DNA from: Sorex araneus
Taxonomy: Eukaryota; Chordata; Mammalia; Eulipotyphla; Soricidae
Reading direction: 5' to 3'
Assembly (NCBI RefSeq): GCF_027595985.1
Contig: NC_073306.1
Span: forward strand, 78,697,977-78,761,976
DNA: 64,000 bases
Shown here: positions 23,075 through 35,180 of the stretch, piece by piece
How the letters are laid out: each line of letters opens with the position of its first letter
Numbering within the stretch: position 1 is the stretch's first letter
The notes under the pieces: model-generated
Databases searched by the model: none
What the model saw: only the letters and a program-made list of their open reading frames with translations
What the model was told of the DNA's origin: nothing
Made by a program: the position numbers and the translations under genes

Positions 23075-23184
23075 ACTGAGCTAATACGTGCACATCCGTG
23101 TGCAGGAACAACTTCCTAGATTGCAAATGCTCACGTACAAGTTATTGCAAGATAATGCATTTTAGGAGTAGACACATCTTTAAA

Positions 23185-23190
23185 AATAAA
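23185..23190 (+). promoter_or_regulatory. LRRC8D: Possible proximal poly(A) signal
   Basis: AATAAA lies about 110 bp after the stop. If used it would give a very short 3'UTR, so I consider it a minor alternative. Confidence 0.4.
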
Positions 23191-23816
23191 ACACAGAGAG
23201 GTTGCATAGAAGGCTGATAGAAGACGTAACTGAATGTTCAATGTCTGTAGTGTTTTAAGTCATTCATTCCCAAATCTTTTTTCTTTTTTTTTCTTTTTGG
23301 GGAAAGGGAAGTAAAATTATAATCACTAATCTTAGTTTCTTTTTAAATTGTTTGTAACTTGGATGCTGCCGCTACTGAATGTTTACAAATTGCTTGCCTG
23401 CTAAAGTTAAATGATTAAATTGACATTTTCTTACTATACCACCTTTCATGAGGTGTCTTGATTTACTTTGCTTAATTGTTGCAGTATTCTAATTCAAATC
23501 ACTGAAGACACAGAAGACCCAAATTTGTGAATTTAGATTCGCTGAAGTATCGATTTCTTTCCTCTTTTCATGTTATGCACCTCAAATAGTGCTTATAATA
23601 TTTGTCTGGTGCTATTGCTTCTGAGAATCCCCTTTTAAAGATTTTATACTCTTAAAAGATGTTTGCAGTTAAGATGTGTAGCTTGTTGGGTGGGGTGTGT
23701 GATTTGTCTAATAGTAAATAAGGAAAAAAACAACACTCCCCTTAATGATAACATTGTTCCATAATCTGCAGTTCTGCTTCTATGACTCATTTTTATTCTA
23801 ATAATATAGGATTACC

Positions 23817-23849
23817 AATAAATAGATACAATGTTTTTTAAAGAATAAA
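23817..23849 (+). promoter_or_regulatory. LRRC8D: Distal poly(A) signals of LRRC8D
   Basis: AATAAA occurs at 23817-23822 and again at 23844-23849, followed by a T-rich stretch. Cleavage would be expected at about 23860-23880. Confidence 0.6.
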
Positions 23850-24350
23850 ATTTTTATTATAACCAATATAACACTTTTAATTGTTTAATGATTAATAACC
23901 TAATATCACCTTTTGGAGAAAAGCACAAAAGTAAAGCAAGTATCATTCAATTTCTTGCCCATCCACTGCTGGGAGTTGTGGGATAAGGATAGGACTTGTG
24001 CTTTGGGAAAAACTTCATTTTCTATATTCAATTTAATGATTCACTATATTTCCAGTGTTTGCAGTTAGTAGTAGCTTTATCCAGGAATTGCTGGCAGAAT
24101 ATGCTTTCTGGGTGATGGTTTTCCTTCTTTAACTTATAGATGTCTCAATCTACCCCAGAAAAATTCCTCCACCTATTTAGGTATTGGTGAGCAAGTATTT
24201 CTTAGGCCTTTTTCCTAGAGTGTTGTTGGTTTTGGTTTTGGTTTTTTCCCTCCAGAGGAGAGAACTGTGTGATAGTTTGGGCGGCAAAGCAGTGTCATCT
24301 CTTCACAAAGCTCAGTAAACTCAGTAAAACACTAGACATTCCCTTATCAC

Positions 24351-24594
24351 ACCATGCACTGTAGCACTGTTGTCCCGTTGTTCGTCACTTTGCTTGAGCA
24401 GGCACCAGTAACGTCTCAGTAAAAACAGTATTTGTTACTGTTTTTGGCATATCGAATATGCCACGGGGAGCTAGCTAGGCTTTGCCGTGCGGGTGGGATA
24501 CTCTTGGTAGATTGCCAGGCTCTCTGAGAGGGACAGAGGAATCGAACTCAGGTCAGCTGCGTGCAAGGCAAATGCCCTACCCACTGTCCTATCG
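24351..24594 (-). mobile_element. Long-tail SINE, antisense
   Basis: Starts GCACTGTAGCACTGTTGTCC (the reverse of the CAGTG tail), has GGCATATCGAATATGCCACG in the middle and ends with ATCGAACTCAGGTCAGC and the reverse head CCCACTGTCCTATCG. Confidence 0.9.
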
Positions 24595-24814
24595 TGTAAC
24601 TTAAAGGATTCTATAGAGAATAGATTCATCTTTGCTTTTGCTCCCCCAAATCTGAATTGAGTGGGAGTGGTGGATAACTGACCCATTGCAAGTTTTGCTT
24701 CCTGTAGAGTTCGTAATGCTGAGAAGTCATGTCACCAACCGAAAGGACTGCAAACAGCAACCACTAGAGCTGAGTCAGGATATAATCCTTGCTCTAGCAG
24801 CCTCCTACGAAAGG

Positions 24815-24985
24815 ACTAGCTTCAGGGTTGGGGACTTGGCTTAGAGGGTTGAAGCTCAAGCTTTGCATGCAGAGGCTTTGGGTTCCATACCCATCCCACA
24901 TCACTCCCTTGGCACAGCCAGGAATGAACCCCCCCCAAGCACCTCCAGGTGTGTAATCCCCCCCAAAAAAAGAAAGGGCTACCTT
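24815..24985 (+). mobile_element. Shrew-type SINE
   Basis: GGTTGGGGACTTGGCTTAGA, AGCTTTGCATGCAGAGGC, TTTGGGTTCCATACCCATCC and GGCACAGCCAGGAATGAACC are in order, with a C-run and A-tail. Confidence 0.8.
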
Positions 24986-25079
24986 TGAAATCCCCAAGTT
25001 TAAAAAATCAAGACGGATAGGAACTTAGGATAGAGGGGAAAAAATCCCTCTTCATCCTGCATTTCTCTCAGCCTTCATC

Positions 25080-25330
25080 AATGAATGCATTCACTCATAT
25101 TGATTATGTACCTACTTTGTGTTCACCCAGTTCCAGGGACTGAGGATTTGTTGTTAAAAATAAGCCATCGTCACTGACTACCCAGAGCTTTATAGCAAGG
25201 CAGAAGAGAGAAATAATGATGGTGTAAATAATACAGGTGACTAATTAGAGCTAGCATAGAAAGCATACAGAGTCTGTGATCCTGGGATGGTGCAAACTTA
25301 AAGTGCTTCAGAGAAGCTATACCTTCTCAA
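25080..25330 (-). repeat. L2-like LINE fragment, antisense
   Basis: AATGCATTCACTCATATTGA, TACCTACTTTGTGTTCACC and TTCCAGGGACTGAGGATTTG match the antisense L2 3' end. The following GGTGTAAATAATACAGGTGA is consistent. Confidence 0.5.
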
Positions 25331-26131
25331 CTCTGCCTGTAAACACTCCTGCACTTCTCCCTCCCTCTAGCTCGCAGGGCACACATAGGGCACATTCTCC
25401 CTTGTGGGTCATAATTCACCTCCAGAAATTGCCCTGCGTATCCAAGGTGCCTTAGCCATCTCCCTGGTGAGATGAACAGATTTTAGGATCCTTGTTCTAC
25501 AAATTAGGAAACGTGCCTTCAGTTCTGAAAACAAGTGTATTGTTTTGAAGGGAACAAGACGGGCCACCAACTGCTGACCTTGCTTTCCAGAGACCTGCAG
25601 AAGCTGGAGCCTGTGGGACTCGCCCAAAGATTGACCTCTGGCAGCTGCCCAAAGCCACCTGTTTTTTAATCAATACTTGGGGTCCAGTCACTCGGAACTG
25701 ATTGTTATTGCATGCCTTCAAACAATATCATGGGATCCTTTTCCTCTTCCTCAGAAACCAAATTTCTGTTGACTTTATCAACCTTCAATGATTCCCTTGA
25801 ACTCTGAAGAGCTCACTTGGTTTAAAAGCTGTATTCTTTGCCACTGTTTTCAAATGGCAGGTTTTTAAAAAGGGGTTTCCTAAGAAATGCTGATTCATTT
25901 CACAGGCTTCAAATAGACTTGAATTCTCAACAAAATAGCAGATGCAAGACTTATGGGCCCAAATACACTGTCAAGCCATGTGTCTTCACAAATTTATGTT
26001 GGCACTACAAGCCTCAGACATGGGGAAAAAGCAAGTTGGGATGCATGAGTTTTAGCTTCCAAGTATTTCCATCTCTTCCTCTAAAGCCCCTTGTGCAACA
26101 ATCTGAAGAAAATTACTGTTTAAATTCCTTT

Positions 26132-26302
26132 TTATTTGGTTTGGAGGTCACACCCAACAGTGCTGAGGACCTGTTCCTGATTCTGTGCTCAGCAATCACT
26201 CCTGGCAGGGTTTGGAGAAGCATATATGGTGCTGCAGATCAAAGCTGGGTCAGCTGTGTGCAAGAAAGTATCTTTATCACTGTACTGTCTCTCAAGCCAG
26301 GT
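26132..26302 (-). mobile_element. Shrew-type SINE, antisense
   Basis: GGAGGTCACACCCAACAGTG, TCTGTGCTCAGCAATCACTC, GATCAAAGCTGGGTCAGC and TCACTGTACTGTCTCTCAAG follow the antisense order. Confidence 0.85.
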
Positions 26303-27439
26303 TTATAGTATCTTTAAAGGAGCAGGGAGAAAACTTAAGTGGGAGTTCCTCAGATGGAACCCCAGTAGCACACGGCTCCCCCAAGCACTTCAAAGAATGG
26401 GCCTTGGGCTCTGCTGGGGGTGGGTGCTGACATTTATAAAGTGATCTTTTTGTTTGTTCCTTTAGATGCTCCTTGCCCAGGCATTTCCCACAAGACCCAA
26501 GAAAGAGAATCTGGTTTATTCTGGACTGTTTGACCTTTTGTACCAGTATTTACCTGGCTTTTGCAGAAAGCTTTAGCTTTATCAAGGGTTCAGAAGCTAA
26601 GGTGAAGTGATTGCAGGCACCTCATTCTTAGTGGAGATTTAGCAATTCAAGAAGAGGCAAAGCCGGTTTATTCTATAGAACTTCCGGCCAGCGGGTCCTG
26701 CTCACTGGACATTTTCCATATACCAATGGGTGTTGGTAGTATAAATATTTCTGCTAGTATATTCTCTGCCTGCCTGTCCTGGTCTCTACCTCAACCAACA
26801 ACTAAACTAAGTTGCTGATGGCAGCAAACTCGAGAGTGCCCTTGACACGCTCACCCCAGAGTTGTTTCCATCCACCTTGCTGAGTCAAAGCCAGCCCGCT
26901 GTCCCCTCTCTGAGATTTCTGGCAGCACTCGTGTCTGTAATTCATTCCAATAAAATGGTCCCTTTATCAACTGAATCCCTAAACAAAGCCTGCTCTAGCA
27001 CAAAGCCCCTTTCATGGAGAGAAGAAGGGGGAGGGCGAGAACAAACCCCTGGAAAACAGTTTGCAAATGTCCTCTAACTTGTGACTGAAGCACAAAGAAG
27101 TGGCCCTTTCTGGTCCTGGCCAGCTGTGGCCCTCCAGGACAAGTGCTCCAGCACATTTTCAGTGAGGGTTGGGTGAGGGGGGACAGAGGTACGGAAGTTC
27201 TTCATCACACTCAGGCCTAGCATTACCCAAGGAACAGTTCATGGCTAGAATCAGGGCTTCTAATTATCCTTTGTTTGTCCTCCCGCCTCTGGAAAATGGT
27301 CTCAGAAAAGCACATCATTCTCAGAAATCTGCAAGGTGTTTGACTTAAGTCCTTCTGAGACTCAAAACCAAGTAGGCACCATCCGCCCTGGCTGGGCTAA
27401 CAGTACCTGTGGCCCTGAAGTCTGCTGTTTCTGCAGTCT

Positions 27440-27600
27440 GTCTTTTTCTCTGGCCTGCAGTGAGAGCCTAGATTTGAATCCTGCCTCTGTCTTGGCTAGA
27501 GGACAATGGGCAAATACTTACCATCTCTAAGCCTCAGTTTCCTTATCTGTCAGGAATGATACTGTCACATCCATGCCGCCTTTTTGTGAGGACTGAGTGC
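27440..27600 (+). repeat. MIR SINE, well preserved
   Basis: GATTTGAATCCTGCCTCTGT, CAATGGGCAAATACTTACCA, CTAAGCCTCAGTTTCCTTAT and GTGAGGACTGAGTG are the diagnostic MIR core in order. Confidence 0.85.
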
Positions 27601-28094
27601 GGTGCTGCCTTTAAGGCTCTCTGCCTGCTGGGAGAAGGTGCACAATAGCACACACCCTCACCCACAACAGCAGAGACTGCTACTGTTCTCACATACACCT
27701 TCTCTTTTTCTTTGGTTATGGAATTTTTAGTGGACTCCCCTGGAAACCCAGGATAAAGCATGAGAAATGAAACATTTCCCCACCTTTCTTGGGGTTAGAT
27801 GTGACCATGAGACTACGTTCTAGCCATGAGAGTGGGAACAGAAATGGAATGCATACCTTCTTCCTAAAAAGGGCTTCCTTCCCCACTTTTGCTAATGACT
27901 AGACTCAGAAATGTGTCCAGTGCAGAGTGCAGGTCAGGGCCCAGCCACTGGATTGAAAATGGGCTCTTCACAATCTCAGGAAGAAGGTCACATAAACAAG
28001 GAGGAAGCTATCTTGTTTAAGCTCTAATACATGCAGCAGGCCCAAAAAGACCTTTAACACTCAAACTGTGCTGAAGGACATAGGAAAATGCAGA

Positions 28095-28258
28095 TGAGTG
28101 GGCAGGAGAGAGATCTCAATGGACTGAGTGTGTGCTTTGCCCGATTGCGTGCGGGAGGCCCAGATTCCATCCCCAGTACCACAGGATTTCTCAAACACTT
28201 ATGGAAGTGCCCTTCAAGCACTGCCAGATGTGGCACAAAAAACAAACCCAAACAAAAA
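28095..28258 (+). mobile_element. Shrew-type SINE, diverged
   Basis: GGGCAGGAGAGAGATCTCAA, GTGCTTTGCCCGATTGCGTG and CCAGATTCCATCCCCAGTAC are present, with an ACAAACAAAA-like end. Confidence 0.75.
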
Positions 28259-29260
28259 CAATCTCAGCTCCCATCCTGGATCTATTGAATCAAAAGTTCT
28301 TAATTTATTGTGAGGCTCTTCAGAGGACCCCTTCTATGCTACTGTTAGCTAGTCCAGCCAGCAGTTCAATGTAAGAGCTGGGAATTTGCTGCTCGGGCTC
28401 TGCAGGGCCAAGGACTCCGCAGGCCACCCTGGTGATGGTCAGAACCTCCAGAACTACCCAGCAATGCCCAGGGAAGCATGTAATGCTGGAGATTCAGAAG
28501 GGGCCAGCTTCAGGCAAGATATGTGCTTTCTTTCCTGTACTATCTCTTCAGGTCCCCAAATCTATTTTTCACAAGATGATCCCCCGTTCGCTTGTAGGCA
28601 TGGTCTGACATCTGTCAGGAACTGGCCAGAGTCATCAACAGGAGCTGGGAAGAAGACGCTGCTGGCGACCTGTTTTTCTACCACCCAGGAGCCTCTTGCT
28701 GGCGTGTAGCTGGAGAATAACAGATTTAGAGCTTTCCCCAGCATCCATATCCTCACCCCTGGCCTGTTTATGTTGACAACCATATCACCATGGCAACCAC
28801 AGGAATGGGGAATGACAGGCTACCATTGTCCACTGCTTGACTCGGTGGCCATAATGTACCTCGTTCTCCAGGGAGCACGAGGTTCTGAAATTCCTCTAAC
28901 AGCCCTAACGAGTACACACATGCTCAGCTGCTGGACACTCGCCATCAGCCCAGGAAGTAAAACAATCCCGTTCCATTGTTTAACCTTCAGGCTGTCTCTA
29001 GGTGAGCTGCTTGGAGCTCAGTCAACCATGGGCTAACTTGTGCATTTTGAGCTTTTTCAGAAAGGCCCTTGGGAAACTGCCAAATAGCCCTGCATAAAAA
29101 TTGGCTGGAGCAATCTCAGGGGAAGACCCCAAAGAATTGCTTAAGTGTTAACCCAAGCTGTGAAGATAGTGAAAATAAACAGTTTCAGCTCAACTCTGGA
29201 AACCCATAAATAGCAGCCATGCCATGCACTTCTTTGAAATAGAGTACTACCTGGATGAGA

Positions 29261-29468
29261 ATGTCTTCAAAATCACAGGGCCAGAGTTATAGTACAATGA
29301 GTAAGGTGTTTTCCAAGCACGTGGCAAACTCGGGTTTGATCCCTGTCTTCTCATGTGGTGCCTGAGCCTGTGATCCCTGAGCACAGAACAGGAGTCAGTA
29401 CTGAGTACCACTGGGTGTACACTCACCCCCCCCAAAAAAAAAATCAGGAAAAAAGATGTCTTCAAAAT
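29261..29468 (+). mobile_element. Shrew-type SINE with 13-bp TSD
   Basis: ATGTCTTCAAAAT at 29261-29273 is repeated at 29456-29468. The body runs from GGGCCAGAGTTATAGTACAA to an A-tail. Confidence 0.92.
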
Positions 29469-29937
29469 TCATTTCCAAGGCATTAACCCAAATCTTTCCA
29501 ACAACTTATGCCTGCTAGCTCTTTATTTGGCTTTGGCTATGGTGAGAACAGATGATAACCCTTCATCTTCTTGAAGATGGTGATTAAAGTACTCTCATCA
29601 TTGCCTCTTTCCCGGATGTTGAGAAGATTGTGTCCTCAGGGTGCCTAGAGCTCCCTAGAGATAATGGTGCATAAATACAGTTTGCTATTAGTTTGTCACC
29701 ATGGTAGGCAGGAAATTCCTTTGAAGACAGCATTTTCATCCCTGCCTGAAAAGTCACTGATGCATATTCAAGTCCATACCTTCCTCTTCCTGAGTCTGTG
29801 GAACTGTTCTCCTCTAGGGGATTATGCATTTCAGATTTCTATTTCTGAAGGAGGGCGACAACATTAGGAAGTCAGTTGGTTGAGAGAAGCAGCAATGCTG
29901 AAAGTTCAGATGAGCACTTGATTTGCACTGATCGTTG

Positions 29938-30025
29938 TCATAGCTAACCCATAAGGGGTGGATTATCACCATCCTTTAGATGAAGAAACCAAGGTTAGGA
30001 AATTTGCAGAGGGCAACCTGGCCAG
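29938..30025 (-). repeat. MIR-like fragment, antisense
   Basis: TTATCACCATCCTTTAGATG, AAGAAACCAAGGTTAGGAAA and TTGCAGAGGGCAACCTG match an antisense MIR. Confidence 0.55.
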
Positions 30026-31406
30026 CAGGAGGAGAGAGCAGCGTTGCTTCATCAAACACGGCACATCTAACATGAGAGCAGCAAGAAAAAGGCATTGTCC
30101 CCTTCGAGGCAGTGAGTATACCAGGACACAGGCTGCTGGCATTTGTGTCCCTGGTGTAAATGGCAGAGACTGCCTTCGACCTTCGACGCTGGAGGTGCCC
30201 GTCTGTTTAGCCACTCTTGCCCTCAAATACCTGGCAGACGTCTGCAGCTCTGTCAGCAATTCAAAAGGACACTTTGAAATCTGTGTTGACATTCAGTTAC
30301 ATAAATCTGCCCCAAGCTAGGATTTTCCTTCATTCCTTAGAATTAGAAAAGTGTTTGATGTGTTTCAGCATCTGTCCTTAGCGTTAGGCTTGTTTCCTCC
30401 GCTCAGCTGTCTCACGGTCCTAAAAGGGCAATGCACCCAAGGTAATGGCATGATTTCCCCCCCCCCCCCGCCCCCAATCTTCAAAGCTGACCGTCTTTAC
30501 CCCTGGTTATTTGTTCAGAAATGAGAAAACTCTGGCTCAGCTATTTGATGTAGTCAACATGGCAGAGAGTGACATTCCCCAGGTCCAGAAAAGGTGGGTG
30601 CAGGAAGGCGCCGGAACATGTGTGGAGCCTCCGGGCAGACGTGACTTTTCTCTCCAGCACAGCATTTCACACACAGATTCTCCAGCTGTTACCAACCCAG
30701 ATGGCCTGCGTCGTCCTGACCTTTATTTTTACTGGATCTTTCTTTTTCTGTTGACGGTCACTGTACTCCACCATCTGGGCTAGGACAAGAAGCAGATATT
30801 TGTGGTTTGCGGAGAGAAGAGACCCAGTTTTGCAAAGAAGAAGCTGCTTACAATGAAGGAAGTTGAGTGAATTGCACCCCTCCCCCTCTCTTTTACCTTT
30901 GAATCCTCCTCTCCACACTTGCAGTTCAGAGTTTTCCAAAGGGTTCGTAGATTTGCAGGGTGGAGAGGGGGTGAGGGCTTTTTCCCTCTCTTCTCATTAG
31001 ATTTTGTTTTAAACCTTACCTCGGTTTGTGGAGGAAATTTTAACTATAACATGAATTATCATTTGAAAAAAGTTTAGGTGTATTTTATAACTCTCATAAA
31101 GTTTTATAAAAGTAACGAGTTTAACAAGCTAAGTCCTATACAGTCAGTGAAAACCAAAGGATATTCTCATTCAACTAGGACTAAAATTAGAGCCAGAAAC
31201 AACCAAGAAAGACTGCCCAGGGAGCAATAATAAGGAACTCAAAGAGGCCTGGAAAGAGATGGTGATATTTTAAAAATATTGAAAACAGTTATTCTGTTCT
31301 TTGCAGAATAAAATTAGACCAATGACACATTTTAAGGATTGTCTCAGTTCTTCCACTAGTCAGACCTAAAGACACAGCAAATGTCTGCTTCTTCAATTGC
31401 AGTGAA

Positions 31407-32079
31407 ATAATGATGGGTTACTGGGTTCTTGTCTTCACTCACGGAAAAGAATTTCAGGAGTAGACAAGCAGTGAAGTAACAGATTTTATTTAGAGGTTTC
31501 TGAGGGAAGGAGGAAGGATAAGTGGGAGAGAGAATAGTAAGAATAACGCGCTCAAGAGAGAACGTGGGCTTCTCCAAGGGTGGAGGAAGCTCTACACACA
31601 TCCTAGCACTGGACACGAAAACATGAAAGTACACATCACAAGGGGGAGATGCTGGCAACACATGTGCTTGGCCACCACATGTGCTCGGCCACGTGGGCAC
31701 AAGCAGCACATGGGCTCAGGCAGCATATGCGCGCACTTCCTTTGTTCAAGGTGTCTTTTATAGGGTCTCTTCAACCTGCCCCCACGTGGGGCTTCTTTCC
31801 AGGTAAAAGTCCATTGCTAAGGAGGTTACCAGGGAGGTTGGGAGTGGTGATGGTCTTCTTTAGGCTGGATCACATTTTAATCAGATTAAGGGAGAGGTCG
31901 AGGGAATTGAGGAACTTCATGGGGAGGGGTCCAACCTCCTCAGGGTCTGCTGAAGGTCTTATCAGGTCTGTTTTCTGTATCCACAAGGTGGGTCAGTCTC
32001 AGGATTCTCCTTCCCAGAGATTTTGTTAATCTGTTTCATTGCCAAGGGCCTTTCCCTATCTACCTGCCTACATCAATAA
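31407..32079 (-). mobile_element. Solo ERV LTR (copy 1), antisense
   Basis: On the minus strand the LTR runs from TGATGTAGGCAGG (32075) to CCCATCA (31411), i.e. TG...CA ends, about 665 bp. It has a TATAAAA box (31756-31762), an AATAAAATCTGTTAC poly(A) region near 31482-31490 and a T-rich end. ATAA flanks both sides (31407-31410 and 32076-32079); a 4-bp duplication is typical of gammaretrovirus-like integration. No internal gene remains. It is about 95% identical by eye to copy 3 over a 148-bp end segment. The long open frame on the opposite strand (31649-32029) is a by-product. Confidence 0.85.
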
Positions 32080-32239
32080 GAATCAATAAGAACTAGTACG
32101 GCTACTAAAGGGAAGATGATAAGAGGTCATAACTTTAGTCATATTAACGTCTCAGTTGCAAAAAGTCTCTTACCTGTGTGACATTAGGTTAATTTTCTTT
32201 GCTGTAGGTTTAATTCTTTGTGTTTAAATAGAGCCTCCA

Positions 32240-32440
32240 AAAGTTCAACTACCTGTTCTTTGTCATTGCAACTGGGAAGCTGAAGTTTGATGTCTTTGGA
32301 CTGTTTGAGCTTCTGCAACTGCTCCTGTTCCCCCTCCCCACCCCCAGCTTGGCCCGGGGGAAGTTACTTAACAGGGCTGCACTTTTGCTTTGTCTTTTGT
32401 GAAAGGGGATTAATGGCAGTATTTGCCTCTTAGCACAGTT
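32240..32440 (+). repeat. MIR-like fragment
   Basis: GGGGGAAGTTACTTAACAGG and GAAAGGGGATTAATGGCAGT followed by TTTGCCTCTTAG follow the MIR order. The 5' part is unclear. Confidence 0.5.
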
Positions 32441-33345
32441 GTGTACATCCCAAGAGTCAACACACAAGCAGCATTTGGAAGTATGTCCTGCTTTCTAAGT
32501 GCCTAATACATTTTAGAGGTTTTCATTCATGTTTTTTAATATTTGGAAGCTTTGCCAACCAAAAATAAAAAGGAAAGACAGCTATTCAGATGCAATACTA
32601 TACTAAACTAGTGCAGAGGATCATTGCTCAAGTAAGGATGAAGGATTAAATGTGCCTTTCGTTTCAAAGGATGGTAAAATTGATTACTAAATGCTCCAGA
32701 AGCAGCTTTCCATCCATGATCAAATTTGTTTATTTTGCTTATCGTATCAAGAGTAACCAGACTCTATTATGAAAAACCTGTTTTGGTTAGTTCTGACTGT
32801 TTCTAAGTAGTTCTCTAAACTTGGAAGACCAATGTCTGATCTGGCTAAAGACTGAAATACAGATTTCCAAAGAATCACTGCAAGGAATTTTCTCATAGGC
32901 TAATTTATTGAGTCCTTAATAAGAACGACTGACACATTTCACAAAGAACAAGAAGCCAGATTCTGACATGCCCTAAGTTCAAATCCCTGTGTCCCTAAGT
33001 GATCCAGCTCTGAAAGAGATTTCCAGCCACCTGGCAGCCAGGTGTGTGTAAACATTACAGAAAGGGAGATAGCAACTCCCCGGAGTTCCAGCTAGCACCA
33101 GAAGTAAAAAGATGTACAAACACCCTGATCAGGAAGTGTGTCCCTGTGAGCACTGTGTGAGCACCACAGTCAGAGCCTGTGCCTCATCTAAGAATTCCAC
33201 TCTCAGTGAGCTGTGCACAGCCACTTGGAAACTTGCACTAAAACTGAGTGTGGAGATTGAAAGTGTTCAACCTTTTTCAAATCTACTGAAGATATAAATA
33301 TCTCTGATCTGTAAGAGTTGATCGTTGCCTCCTCCAATGGACTTA
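32441..33345 (+). other. Gene-free stretch, nothing recognised
   Basis: Unique-looking, AT-rich sequence without reading frames of interest or repeats I can name. Confidence 0.4.
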
Positions 33346-33349
33346 CTTT

Positions 33350-33545
33350 AGGGTTGGAGAGATAAGCAGAGTTTTAAGGCATATGCCTGGCATGCAACTG
33401 ACCCCTGCTCAGTCCCCGGCACCACATGATCCCCTGCCTTGAACATCACTGGGCGCAGTTGTGGAGGCCTGGAGCGTCAGTGATGTGGTCTAGGTAATCC
33501 CTGGCACTGCAAGTCCTGAGCATCACCACATCCTCAGGCCCTCAC
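33350..33545 (+). mobile_element. Shrew-type SINE, diverged
   Basis: TAGGGTTGGAGAGATAAGCA, CATATGCCTGGCATGCAACT, GCTCAGTCCCCGGCACCACA are in order. Confidence 0.75.
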
Positions 33546-33684
33546 ATTAAACTTCCCTTCTTCAGAGCAACCTTGCTGGAACTTAGGGAAAATCATTTAT
33601 GCACAGTGTTTAGAACAGCATCTGTTGGTTAAAGCAAAGTACTTTAACAGGAAGTCCTTTGAAAGTACTCTTCTCTCTGTCTAT

Positions 33685-34310
33685 TGATCTAGGCCAGCAG
33701 ACAGGGAAGGGACCCCATAGAAATGAAATTCCTAGGAAGTAGTAAAACCAATAGCCCCGAGGCTGCAAAAAGCCTACCTTTGCAGACACAGGAACTATGG
33801 AAGGCCTGGCTTCAACACACCCAAAGAAGGCTGGATGCCCCACCCCCACCCCTGAGAGAAGCTCCAGCAGGAACAAAGGCCAAGAGAAGGAATTTCAAAG
33901 AGAACATCAACCATTCCCAGCTCTACCCTCTTGGCAACCACCCTAGCAATGGACTCTGGACTCTTACCTAGCTAGAAGCCCCATGTGGGGCAGCTAGAGA
34001 AAAACCCTATACAAGTGACCTTGAGCAAAGGAAGTATGCGCATATATTGCCCATGCCCGTGTGCTGCATGTGTCCATGTGACCAGCACATGGGTGCCTGA
34101 GCACATGTGTTGCCCGCATCTCCCCTTTTGAGATGGTGACTCGGGCTCTCTCTGCCTTTGGAGAAGCCCTTGTTCTCTCGAGTGCATTACTTTCTCTCTT
34201 CTTTTCCTTCCTTCCCTTTCCTAAAAACAACTCCAAATATGTTTTTACCTCACTGCTCATCTACTCCTGAAATTCTTTTCTGTGAGAAGGATAAGGACTT
34301 GTAAGGCCTG
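33685..34310 (+). mobile_element. Older ERV LTR (copy 2)
   Basis: Starts TGATCTAGGCCAGCAGACAG, homologous to copies 1 and 3. It keeps CTAGCAATGGACT, AGAAGCCCCATGTGGGG, a decayed TATA (CCCTATACAAG), AAAGGAAGTATGCGCATAT and CTACTCCTGAAATTCTTTTC. The poly(A) signal is lost and the 3' end is blurred. It is clearly more diverged than copies 1 and 3, hence older. Confidence 0.8.
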
Positions 34311-34534
34311 GATAAGGCTTAGGACTGGCTTTCTTTTCCTGCAAAGAGCAATTGCTCACTCCAGTCTGAGTCCATTGTGACCTGAGAAATAGGGTGATGG
34401 GAATTAATTCCTATGCCAAGAAGATCAAGTGGATGTCAGGTGTGGCTTGACAGCCACCTGGTGGGGCTGATGGGGCTCTGGCCCAGGCCTCTCAGGGGCC
34501 CATCGAATATTTTATCAGTCCTAGGCTTACCAGC

Positions 34535-34640
34535 TGGTCCTGAGATGGCAAGAGGTGGATGGGGAGAAAGTGACCATCTCTCTCCTGTCTGCCTCACATA
34601 AGCCACTTATGGGGTCCACCACCTTCAGTTGTATTGACCT
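34535..34640 (+). mobile_element. ERV leader fragment after LTR copy 2
   Basis: GGATGGGGAGAAAGTGACCA and the text up to CCACCACCTTCAG align with the sequence immediately after LTR copy 3 (36470-36570). Some 220 bp separate it from LTR copy 2, so either copy 3 lacks part of the leader or copy 2 gained an insertion. No retroviral gene is visible. Confidence 0.6.
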
Positions 34641-34711
34641 CATCTGTTCATCCATCCTTTTGCCAACCAAAGAAGAAAAACTGTGAGCAGACTTTTATTA
34701 TATAGCACATC

Positions 34712-34875
34712 TCTTGCAAGCTTTTGGACATACCCAGCTGTGCTCAGGGCTTACTCCTGGCTCTGTCTTTGGGAATCACTCCTGGAGGTGCTCAGGGGCC
34801 GTGTATCATATGTGCTACCAAATGTCAGGCAAGTACCCTATTTACTGCATTATGTCTCCAGCCTTCTTCACTCCA
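34712..34875 (-). mobile_element. Shrew-type SINE, antisense
   Basis: GGACATACCCAGCTGTGCTC, GGCTTACTCCTGGCTCTG and GCATTATGTCTCCAGCC are present; part of the box B region is deleted. Confidence 0.85.
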
Positions 34876-35009
34876 TTTTTAACTCTGTCAGGATCAATCG
34901 ACACTTAGATATAAATGAAGATGGCATGTAAAGGGTTACCTCGAACTTCTGAGATCTCAACCTACTTAAAAGTTTATCTGAATAACTCTCATTTTTGTTT
35001 TTAATTTTA

Positions 35010-35180
35010 AATGATTACAGTTTGGGTAATCACACCCAGCAGTGCTCAGGGTGCTCCTATCCTGGTGCTCAAAGTTTGTTTCTGGTGGTGTTTGGGGGAC
35101 CATGCAATGGCAGGCATTGAGCCTGGGGCTCCCACACACAGAGCATGGTCTCTAGTCCTCTGAGCTCTCTCTCTCTCAGC
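35010..35180 (-). mobile_element. Shrew-type SINE, antisense, diverged
   Basis: GGGTAATCACACCCAGCAGT, GTTTGTTTCTGGTGGTGT and GGCATTGAGCCTGGGGCTCC follow the antisense order. A CTCTCT stretch follows at the head. Confidence 0.7.

Larger units (their letters stand above)
23075..23870 (+). other. LRRC8D: 3'UTR of LRRC8D
   Basis: AT-rich, SINE-free sequence follows the stop. The end is inferred from two poly(A) signals near 23.8 kb. A T-rich run lies at 23278-23300. The exact cleavage site cannot be seen. Confidence 0.7.
25331..31406 (+). other. Gene-free stretch with few repeats
   Basis: I see no coding exon, RNA gene or CpG island here. It holds only about three SINEs and two MIR pieces in 6 kb, noticeably fewer than the surrounding DNA. 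Frames such as 29958-30320 have no recognisable protein content. A C-run lies near 30459-30470. Low insertion density may point to conserved non-coding DNA, but I cannot judge conservation. Confidence 0.5.

Noticed and set aside
31649-32029. A 126-residue frame over LTR copy 1, nearly identical to a frame at 35861-36370
   Set aside because: Both are the antisense of the same LTR. The similarity reflects recent shared LTR sequence, not protein constraint, and no domain is recognisable.
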